From: JAIVJZ01 sp035645695
GTDB lineage: Bacteria; Acidobacteriota; Blastocatellia; Pyrinomonadales; Pyrinomonadaceae
Length of the DNA: 64,000 nucleotides
Assembly (NCBI GenBank): GCA_035645695.1
Contig: DASQMC010000063.1
Span: 1 to 64,000, forward strand
Direction of reading: 5' to 3'
The notes under the pieces: generated by a model
The model's database searches: none
Told to the model about the DNA's origin: nothing
What the model saw: only the letters and a program-made list of their open reading frames with translations
Position numbers and translations under genes: made by a program
In this document: positions 32,424 through 39,357 of the stretch, one piece after another
How positions within the stretch are numbered: position 1 is the stretch's first letter
How the letters are laid out: every line of letters begins with the position of its first letter

Positions 32424-33496
32424 GCGACGCGAACGCACAGCCCTCGATCAGCGCGGGCGACTTCGTGGCCTACGCGCCCGCGCGCCTTGAATTGCGCGTG
32501 CTGGCGGGCGCGCGGGGGCTGGCCTCGCGCCGCATCACTTCGGAGCGCATTCAGAAGCTCGGCCTCGCGCTCTCCGGTTTCACGCATTACATACACGCCG
32601 GGCGCGTGCAGATCATCGGGCAGAGCGAAGTGCTGTTTCTCGGTCAACTCACTCCTGACGGGCGGCGCGCGGCCATCGACAATCTTTCGCTTGAAACGAT
32701 CAGTTGCGTTCTCGTGACGAAGGAGCAGACGCCGCCCGCCGAGTTCGTCGAAGCGGCGGAGAGGGCTGGTCTGCCACTGTTACAAACCACGCTCGTCAGT
32801 TCCGTCGCCATCGGCGTCGTCACTGATTACCTGCGCGAGACGCTTGCCCCGCGCGAGTTGCGCCACGGCGTGCTGCTCGACGCTTACGGCCTCGGCGTGC
32901 TCATCGAAGGCGAATCGGGGATCGGCAAGTCGGAGTGCGCGCTCGACCTCATCGTGCGCGGTCATCGTCTCGTCGCGGACGATCTGGTCGAGGTGCGACG
33001 CCTCGGCGCGGATTACCTGCTCGGCAGCGCGCCGGAACTTTTGCGCGAGCACATGGAGATACGCGGCCTCGGCATCATCAACGTCCGCGACCTCTACGGC
33101 GTGGCCGCCGTCAGCGGCCCGAAGGGGGTGGGACTGTCGATCCGGCTCGAACGTTGGAGGGACGCGCGCGAGGTGGAACGCCTCGGGATTGACGAGCGCA
33201 CGGTGGAGATTCTCGGCGTCAGCGTGCCGCACGTCCTGCTGCCCGTCAGCCCCGGTCGTAACCTCTCGACGCTCGTCGAAACCGCGCTGCGCGTTCACTT
33301 GTTACGCCTGCGCGGTTACAATGCGGCTGAGAATTTCGTCGCGCGCCACACACGCATGCTTCGCGATGGTGACGACCGCGGCGGCGCGGCCGAAGATTCT
33401 TCGAGACAAGACGCCGGAGGCGCAGCGGCAGCAGCAGCGGCACGGCGGCCTCAGGCGGAACTGACAACCGATGAGCCGGAAAAAAAGAGCAGTTAA
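32420..33496 (+). CDS. hprK: HPr kinase/phosphorylase
   Basis: A 358-residue bifunctional enzyme that phosphorylates, and dephosphorylates, the regulatory serine of HPr. The N-terminal domain (about 15-145) is followed by the catalytic domain with Walker A GESGIGKSECALDLI, LVADDLVEVR and the HprK signature EIRGLGIINVRDLYG. A low-complexity Ala/Glu-rich tail extends the C-terminus. HPr and enzyme I are encoded 2-4 kb downstream. It overlaps yceI by 4 bases and rapZ by 26 bases. Confidence 0.95.
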   Translation: MSDANAQPSISAGDFVAYAPARLELRVLAGARGLASRRITSERIQKLGLALSGFTHYIHAGRVQIIGQSEVLFLGQLTPDGRRAAIDNLSLETISCVLVTKEQTPPAEFVEAAERAGLPLLQTTLVSSVAIGVVTDYLRETLAPRELRHGVLLDAYGLGVLIEGESGIGKSECALDLIVRGHRLVADDLVEVRRLGADYLLGSAPELLREHMEIRGLGIINVRDLYGVAAVSGPKGVGLSIRLERWRDAREVERLGIDERTVEILGVSVPHVLLPVSPGRNLSTLVETALRVHLLRLRGYNAAENFVARHTRMLRDGDDRGGAAEDSSRQDAGGAAAAAAARRPQAELTTDEPEKKSS

Positions 33497-34463
33497 ACCC
33501 GCGGCGGCGGCGAGCGCCGCGCCCGACATCGTCGTGATCACGGGTTTGAGCGGGTCTGGGATGTCGTCGGCGACGAATGCTTTTGAAGACCTCGGCTATT
33601 TCTGCGTGGACAATCTGCCGCTGACGCTCCTGCCGACATTCGCGCGCCTCGTGCAGCCCGAAGACGATGAGGACGACGAACGCGAGGCGCGCATCAAACG
33701 CGCCGCGCTCGTCATCAACATACGCGAAGGCCACTTCCTGAGCGAGTTCGAGACGCAACTGGAAAAACTGCGGCGGGCGAGCGGCCTCGCCGTCAACGTC
33801 ATCTTCTTCGAGGCTTCCGACGAAGTTTTGCAACGCCGTTTCAGCGAGACGCGCCGCCCGCACCCGGCCGACACGGGCGACGGCCTGCTCGCCTCGATCC
33901 GCGCCGAACGCGCCGCGCTCGCGCACATACGCGCGCACGCAGACCTCATCATCGATACCTCCGAGCACAACGTCCACACCCTGCGCCGTTATCTCATCGA
34001 GCGTTTCAGCCCCGACCGCGCGGGGACGCCGATGCGCGTGCAGGTCTTGAGCTTCGGCCACAAGTACGGCGGGCCGCGCGACCTCGATCTGTTGTTCGAC
34101 GTGCGCCACCTGCCGAACCCGCACTTCGTCGAAGACCTGCGCCCCTATTCCGGCAACGACCGGCGCGTCGTAGAGTTTCTGAAGAGGCAAACCGAGACGA
34201 CCGAAACACTCGAACGCTTCGGCGGATTGCTCGACTATTTGCTGCCGCTCTACAAGCGTGAGGGCAAGTCTTACGTCACGGTCGGCGTCGGCTGCACGGG
34301 CGGTCGGCATCGCTCCGTGATGGTTGCCAACGCCCTCGCGCGTCGTCTCCGCCGCGAGGGCTTCAACGCCACGGCCGTCCATCGCGACGTGAGCAAGACG
34401 CGCCCGCGCCGCGCCGCCGGAAAAGGCGCGGCCGGTCGTGAGGGCGGCGGCGCTTCCCGTTGA
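33471..34463 (+). CDS. rapZ: RapZ/YvcJ-family nucleotide-binding protein
   Basis: A 330-residue protein of the RapZ family. In E. coli RapZ is an RNase E adaptor controlling glucosamine-6-phosphate synthase. FEDLGYFCVDNLPLTLLP, LSFGHKYGGPRDLDLLFDVR, LPNPHFVEDLRPYSG and VGVGCTGGRHRSVMVANALA are typical. The Walker A motif, usually GxSGSGKS, reads GLSGSGMSSA, so the nucleotide-contacting lysine is methionine. The C-terminal domain that senses metabolite or RNA is intact. A basic Ala/Gly tail follows. Since RNase J is encoded here and no RNase E is seen, its target may differ from that in E. coli. Confidence 0.93.
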   Translation: MSRKKRAVKPAAAASAAPDIVVITGLSGSGMSSATNAFEDLGYFCVDNLPLTLLPTFARLVQPEDDEDDEREARIKRAALVINIREGHFLSEFETQLEKLRRASGLAVNVIFFEASDEVLQRRFSETRRPHPADTGDGLLASIRAERAALAHIRAHADLIIDTSEHNVHTLRRYLIERFSPDRAGTPMRVQVLSFGHKYGGPRDLDLLFDVRHLPNPHFVEDLRPYSGNDRRVVEFLKRQTETTETLERFGGLLDYLLPLYKREGKSYVTVGVGCTGGRHRSVMVANALARRLRREGFNATAVHRDVSKTRPRRAAGKGAAGREGGGASR

Positions 34464-34499
34464 TTCGTTCCGGTGATGAAAGCACAGGGAGAAACACGT

Positions 34500-34814
34500 A
34501 TGAGCGAAAATGAAGACTGCATTCGCTGTCGCCGTGATTACAGACTCGAAGACGTTTCCATCGAGCACGATTTTCTGGTCTGCACCGATTGCACCGATAA
34601 CCTCAACCCGTCGCGCGAGATCGTGCGCGTGTGCCCGATTGACGGGCGCACGATGAAGAAACTGATCATCTACGATCTGGTGCTGATCGATAAGTGCGAG
34701 ACGTGCGGCGGCATCTGGCTCGACCAGAACGAACTGAAACTGATCGCGCGCATCGTCGGCGTCAACGCGGCCGTCGGCGGCTATTTGATGGGCAACATCG
34801 CCAACGATATTTGA
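34500..34814 (+). CDS. zf-TFIIB-like small zinc-binding protein
   Basis: A 104-residue protein with three cysteine pairs: CIRCRRDY, CTDCTDNL and the zf-TFIIB signature CPIDGRTMKK ... CETCGGIWLDQNEL. The family is widespread and uncharacterised. Zinc binding is expected, while nucleic-acid or protein binding is only assumed. The start at 34500 is supported by a GGGAGA site. It lies between rapZ and the EIIA gene in the PTS cluster. Confidence 0.8.
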   Translation: MSENEDCIRCRRDYRLEDVSIEHDFLVCTDCTDNLNPSREIVRVCPIDGRTMKKLIIYDLVLIDKCETCGGIWLDQNELKLIARIVGVNAAVGGYLMGNIANDI

Positions 34815-34884
34815 CCGCCCCGGTACACTTGCCCGGCGCGGATGTACGGGGTCGGGCGATAAAAAAGTTGGAGACGAGCGTGAT

Positions 34885-35328
34885 ATGGATGAAGCCGGAA
34901 AAGTTGACCAGCCGCGACGCGTGGCCGGGGTAATCGTGACGCACGGGCAGTTGGCGACCGAACTGCTCGCGGCGGCGGAGATGATCATCGGCCCCGTCGC
35001 GCAGATCGCGGCCATTTCAATCGGCTGGCACGACGACGTGGACGCGGCGCGCGGCGAGATCGAGCGCGCCATCGGGCGCGTCTCCGAAGGCAACGGCGTG
35101 CTGATCCTGACGGATATGTTCGGCGGAACACCGACCAACATCGCCTCCATGTTCTTCGTCGAAGGCGAGGTGGAGGTGGTGACGGGCGTGAATTTGCCGA
35201 TGGTGATCAAACTGGCGAGCCAGACTGATGCCGAGCCGCTGGCAATCGTCGCCGGGCGCGTCCGCGATCAGGGACAACAGGCCATCCATCTCGCGGGCGA
35301 ACTGCTCGCCGCCCCGAAGAAGAAATAA
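34885..35328 (+). CDS. PTS EIIA component, mannose/fructose (Man) family
   Basis: A 147-residue cytoplasmic phosphocarrier. The phosphorylated histidine is in GVIVTHGQLATELLAAAE (His about 16). ILTDMFGGTPTNIASMF and VVTGVNLPMVIKLA are family signatures. In the classical system EIIA passes phosphate from HPr to EIIB, but no EIIB, EIIC or EIID gene lies nearby. A regulatory role is therefore likely. It is followed by HPr after about 100 bases. Confidence 0.93.
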   Translation: MDEAGKVDQPRRVAGVIVTHGQLATELLAAAEMIIGPVAQIAAISIGWHDDVDAARGEIERAIGRVSEGNGVLILTDMFGGTPTNIASMFFVEGEVEVVTGVNLPMVIKLASQTDAEPLAIVAGRVRDQGQQAIHLAGELLAAPKKK

Positions 35329-35429
35329 ACGCGGAGGAAGAAATAGGCGCGCCAGAAGAAATATGCGCGGATGGCGGAATTGCAGGCCGGCGCTTAAACG
35401 TCGAAAGACGCCGCCCGGAACTATAAGGG

Positions 35430-35711
35430 ATGTTGGAGAAGCGCATAGTGATCGTCAATCGTCTGGGTTTGCACGCCCGCGCCGCGGCGCGCCTCGTGCG
35501 CACGGCGAGCGCCTACCGCAGCAGCGTCCGGCTCGAACGCATGGACGGCAGCGCGATGGCCGACGCCAAGTCTATTTTGAGCGTGCTTCTGCTGGCGGCC
35601 TCGCGCGGGACGGAGTTGCGTCTGACGACCGAAGGCGCGGACGAAGCGGAGGCGTCGGGCGCGGTGTGTGAGTTGATCGAGGACGGGTTCGGGGAAGAAC
35701 GGGAAGCATGA
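35430..35711 (+). CDS. ptsH: Phosphocarrier protein HPr
   Basis: A 93-residue HPr. The catalytic histidine is in NRLGLHARAAARLV (His15) and the regulatory serine is in ADAKSILSVLLLAAS, so both enzyme I (His) and HPr kinase (Ser) can act on it. Length is normal. It overlaps the enzyme I gene by four bases (ATGA), indicating translational coupling. Confidence 0.95.
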   Translation: MLEKRIVIVNRLGLHARAAARLVRTASAYRSSVRLERMDGSAMADAKSILSVLLLAASRGTELRLTTEGADEAEASGAVCELIEDGFGEEREA

Positions 35712-37504
35712 GCAGGCGCGCGAAGACAGGCAGGCGGGAGATGCGCTGGCGCGGCGTGGCCGTCTCGGAGGGCGTGGCGGTCGGGCGCGTGCTGCGCATC
35801 CACACGGGCGGGCGCGGCAACATCTTTCGCGCGACGCTCGAAGCCGACGACATCAAACGCGAGGTGCGTCGTTTTCAGGCGGCGGTGCGCCTGTCGCGCC
35901 GTCAATTGCTCGCCATCAAACGCCGCGCCGAAATCGCGCTCGGCGCGGAGCACGCCTACATCTTCGACGCGCAACTCCTCATGCTCGAAGACCGCAAGCT
36001 GCTCGACGAGGTGGAAGATTACATCCGCCGGGAACGCGCCAACGCCGAGTGGGCGGTCAAGGTCGCTTCCGACAAGTTGCTCGCCGTCTACGCCGAGATC
36101 AAAGACGATTACCTGCGCGAGAGGAGTTCCGATATTGAAGACGTGACGCGTCGCCTGCTCGTCGCCCTGAGCGGCGAAGCGCAGTCGCGCCGTTTCGTTC
36201 AGGATGCCATCGTCGTGGCGGAAGAGTTGTTGCCGTCGGCGGCGGCGGAACTCGATTTCTCGCACATCCGCGCCATCGCCTCCGATGCGGGCGGCTGGAC
36301 TTCGCACACCGCGATCATCGCGCGCGGCCTCGGCATCCCGGCCATCGTGGGCTTGCGCGACCTCTATCGCCACGCGCGCACGGGCGACGAGATCGTGATA
36401 GACGCGGGGCGCGGCGAGGCCGTCCTGCACCCGACGGGCGCGACCGTCGAGCATTTCAGGGATACGCGCAAACTCGTCCAGGCGAGCGCGGGCTTTGCCG
36501 ACGACGGCGGGAGCGCGCCGCTCCTGACGACCGACGGCATCGAGATCATCCTGCGCGCGAACGTCGAGTTGCCGCCGGAATATGAGGGCGTGCGTCGCTA
36601 CGGGGCGCGGGGCATCGGCCTGTTCCGTTCGGAGTTTCTGTTCTCGCAGCATGGCGGCGCACCCACAGAGGACGAGCAGTGTGCGGCCTATACGGACATC
36701 GCCGCGCTCGGAGGCGTGGACGGCGCGAAGGTGCGTCTTTTCGACCTCGGCGGCGACAAGCACAACGCCGGGGATTTTGAGACGGAACGCAACCCGGCGC
36801 TCGGCCTGCGCGCGATCCGCTACTCGTTCCGCCACGAAGACATGTTGCGCACACAGGTACGCGCTCTGCTGCGCGCGGCCGCGCACGGGCGGCTCGACGT
36901 GGTGCTGCCGATGATCTCAGACGTGTCGGAAGTCAGACGCGCGCGCCGCATCATCGAAGAGGAACGCGCGCGTCTCACTGCGGAAGGGGGCGAGGCGGGC
37001 GAACTGAAAATCGGCGCGATGATCGAAGTGCCCGCCGCCGTCATGGTGGCCGAACAACTCGCGCGAGAAGTGGACTTCTTCAGTCTCGGCACGAACGACC
37101 TCGTGCAATACCTGCTCGCCGTGGATCGCGGCAACGACGAGGTGGCCGGTTGGTTTCGCACGTTGCACCCGGCCGTGCTGCATAGCATCAAGCGAACCAT
37201 CGAGGCGGCGGGCGCGGCAGGCATCCCGGCGATTGTCTGCGGCGAGATGGCCGCCACGCCCGCTTACGCCCTCGTGCTCGTCGGCCTCGGCGCGCGCGTG
37301 CTAAGCATGGCGGCGGCGGCGATGCCGCGCGTGCGGCGGACGCTGGCGCAAGTGGACGCGGCGAGCGCGGGCGAGATCGCCAACCTGTGCCTCGACTCGA
37401 CGACGGCCGACGACGCCGAGGAAGTCGTGCGCGCGGAACTCGGCGGTCGCTGGCCGCACCTGTTTTCGCCGGAAAACTTGCCGGCCGCGAAAAGCGGAGA
37501 GTAG
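35708..37504 (+). CDS. ptsI: PTS enzyme I (phosphoenolpyruvate-protein phosphotransferase)
   Basis: A 598-residue enzyme that takes phosphate from PEP to HPr. The swivelling histidine domain contains ASDAGGWTSHTAIIARGLGIP (active His in TSH). The C-terminal PEP-binding barrel shows RGIGLFRSEFLF, NPALGLRAIRYSF, IGAMIEVPAAV, FSLGTNDLVQYLLAVDRGN and the active-site cysteine in CGEMAATPAY. Length is slightly above the usual 570-575. It ends the cluster that starts with lptC/A. Confidence 0.95.
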   Translation: MSRRAKTGRREMRWRGVAVSEGVAVGRVLRIHTGGRGNIFRATLEADDIKREVRRFQAAVRLSRRQLLAIKRRAEIALGAEHAYIFDAQLLMLEDRKLLDEVEDYIRRERANAEWAVKVASDKLLAVYAEIKDDYLRERSSDIEDVTRRLLVALSGEAQSRRFVQDAIVVAEELLPSAAAELDFSHIRAIASDAGGWTSHTAIIARGLGIPAIVGLRDLYRHARTGDEIVIDAGRGEAVLHPTGATVEHFRDTRKLVQASAGFADDGGSAPLLTTDGIEIILRANVELPPEYEGVRRYGARGIGLFRSEFLFSQHGGAPTEDEQCAAYTDIAALGGVDGAKVRLFDLGGDKHNAGDFETERNPALGLRAIRYSFRHEDMLRTQVRALLRAAAHGRLDVVLPMISDVSEVRRARRIIEEERARLTAEGGEAGELKIGAMIEVPAAVMVAEQLAREVDFFSLGTNDLVQYLLAVDRGNDEVAGWFRTLHPAVLHSIKRTIEAAGAAGIPAIVCGEMAATPAYALVLVGLGARVLSMAAAAMPRVRRTLAQVDAASAGEIANLCLDSTTADDAEEVVRAELGGRWPHLFSPENLPAAKSGE

Positions 37505-37893
37505 AATCCGTATCGCGCGCGGTGCGGTTAGTGCGGTGTCCCGACGACCTTACGTCAAACCGCTTCTCGCTCCCCGCGCCTCACGTGCTCGCCCGACAGA
37601 CGCTTCAACTTACGCGGTTCACATAAAAAGTCGCCCGTCGCACCGGCCTTTTCAGGTAAATTTAGAAACCGACAGGAAAAATTGACAATTGTAACTTTGC
37701 GAAAAGAGGCGTTTTCGTCGTTTAATCTAAATGGCGGGATGGTGTGACCGGAACCTCGACCAGGCGTGCGCCGTCGGGAATATCGACGAGAGCGGCATCC
37801 AACCCGTTGAACCAAGATTTCGATGCGGCCATCCAAGCGACCATTGCCCCGGTTGCGAGGCGCGCGTCGAAGCGCAGGGAAGTAGAGTGCATT
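37505..37893. other. Intergenic region between ptsI and the polysaccharide export gene
   Basis: No gene is supported here. The plus frame is open from 37744, but without a ribosome binding site or signal-peptide-like start. A TTGACA at 37682 lacks a matching -10 box at normal spacing. The stretch from about 37655 to 37730 is AT-rich and probably holds the promoter of the next gene. Confidence 0.4.
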
Positions 37894-39156
37894 ATGAGTA
37901 AAGTCCTGTTTTCAATTATGTTTGGGCTGGCGGTTTGCGTGCCGTTGGCGACGACGGCGAGCGCGCAATCGCGCCTCGGCCCGGCGGAAGACGATACGCC
38001 CGCCGTGAATTCGAGGCCCGCGAAAAGCGAGATAAAGAGCGAGGCGAAAAGGGACGCCGCGAAAGGCGAGACGCCTGTTAAACCCGCCCCGAAGAGGGAA
38101 CCCAAAGCCGACGAGCCGAAGGGCGACGCCGCGAAATCCGAAGCGCAAAAAATACAGACCGTCCTGACCTCCGCCGCCGCCCCGAACAACATCAACGCGG
38201 CCGCGACGGGCAACGCCACGAGCGATGCCGCGCCGAAGACGACGGTCACGCCGCTTCCGGTCTACGGCAGTCCCTCGGCGCTTGGCATCCCCGCGCCGCC
38301 GAAGTATGAGCCGCCCGCGCCGAACAAAACTTCCGAAGCGGCCAACACGGCGACCGCTCTTTCGCCCGCCGCTTCCGCCAACACTCCGGCGGGCAGAGCG
38401 GCCGCCCTGCCGCCGACCGAACTCTACCGCGTGGGCATCGGCGACATCCTCGACATACGCCTCGCTGGCGGCATGTCGAAGGATTCCACTCTCTACACGA
38501 TCATGTCCACGGGCATGCTCGACTACCCGCTCGCGGGCGAACCGTTCAACGCCAGCGGCATGACGACCGACGAGATCGCTGCGCGTCTCGCGGCGGAACT
38601 GAAACGCCGCGGCGTCTTCGACCGCGCGCAGTTTCGCATCGTCGTCCGTGATTACGCGAGCCACACGGCCACGGTGAGCGGTCTGGTCGACCAGCCGGGC
38701 GCGAAGATTCTGCGCCGCGAAGCCGTGCCGCTCTACGTCGTGTTGTCGGAAGCCAACCCGCGCGCAGAGGCCGGCCGCGCCGTCATTATCTCGCGCGCGA
38801 CGGGGCAGAGCAAAACAATCGATCTGTCCGACTCCGCCGCGCTCAACGAACTCGTCTCGCATGGCGACATCATCAACATCACCGCGCGCCCGCAGGAATT
38901 CTTCTACATCGGCGGCCAGATCAACGCGCCGGGGCAGAAAGATTTCCATCCCGGCATGACGCTCACGCAGGCCATTCTCGCCTCGGGCGGCGTGGCGCGC
39001 GGCGCGGACAACAAGGTGAAGGTCACGGTTTCACGTCAGGGCGCGGACGGGCGTCTGGTGGGAACGGAGTTTCTGTTGAATGACGTGGAGGCGGGGCGAG
39101 TGCCCGACCCGCGTTTGCAGGCGGGCGACCGCGTTGAAGTCGGTCGCCGCCGTTAG
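37894..39156 (+). CDS. Wza-like polysaccharide export protein with SLBB domain
   Basis: A 420-residue exported protein. A signal peptide (MFGLAVCVPLATTASA, cut before Q) is followed by a charged and then Ala/Pro-rich linker (about 25-175). The Poly_export domain starts at YRVGIGDILDIRL and continues through MLDYPLAGEPFNASGMTTDE and FRIVVRDYASHTATVSGLVD. An SLBB domain follows (YIGGQINAPGQKDFHPGMTL). It would form or cap an outer-membrane channel for capsule or exopolysaccharide. The usual tyrosine-kinase/Wzz partner is not in this window. Confidence 0.88.
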   Translation: MSKVLFSIMFGLAVCVPLATTASAQSRLGPAEDDTPAVNSRPAKSEIKSEAKRDAAKGETPVKPAPKREPKADEPKGDAAKSEAQKIQTVLTSAAAPNNINAAATGNATSDAAPKTTVTPLPVYGSPSALGIPAPPKYEPPAPNKTSEAANTATALSPAASANTPAGRAAALPPTELYRVGIGDILDIRLAGGMSKDSTLYTIMSTGMLDYPLAGEPFNASGMTTDEIAARLAAELKRRGVFDRAQFRIVVRDYASHTATVSGLVDQPGAKILRREAVPLYVVLSEANPRAEAGRAVIISRATGQSKTIDLSDSAALNELVSHGDIINITARPQEFFYIGGQINAPGQKDFHPGMTLTQAILASGGVARGADNKVKVTVSRQGADGRLVGTEFLLNDVEAGRVPDPRLQAGDRVEVGRRR

Positions 39157-39195
39157 CGGCTTCGCTCGCGCCAGTGCCGTCGAAAATTTCGCTTC

Positions 39196-39224
39196 TTGTC
39201 GGGTGCGTGTGAAGGTTGTATAGT
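39196..39224 (+). promoter_or_regulatory. Predicted sigma-70 promoter of the DUF11-protein gene
   Basis: TTGTCG (39196-39201) and TATAGT (39219-39224) with 17 bases between, about 134 bases before the ATG at 39358. Confidence 0.5.
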
Positions 39225-39357
39225 GGCGCGCGCCGGAAAAGGATATTCAAACAGGCTCACTCACTCGCCCGCGCCGGATCGCCGGGCGGGCTTACTAACT
39301 ACATTTGGAACAGTCGAAAAACTTCTCGTACCTTCCTGCCGGAGGATTACAGGTTTC

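Noticed and set aside
33246..35210. Long minus-strand open frame (654 codons) across hprK, rapZ and EIIA
   Set aside because: It runs antisense to three well-recognised genes, has low-complexity Arg/Ala/Asp composition and shows no motif.
37682..37687. Consensus -35 hexamer TTGACA
   Set aside because: No -10-like hexamer lies 15-19 bases downstream.
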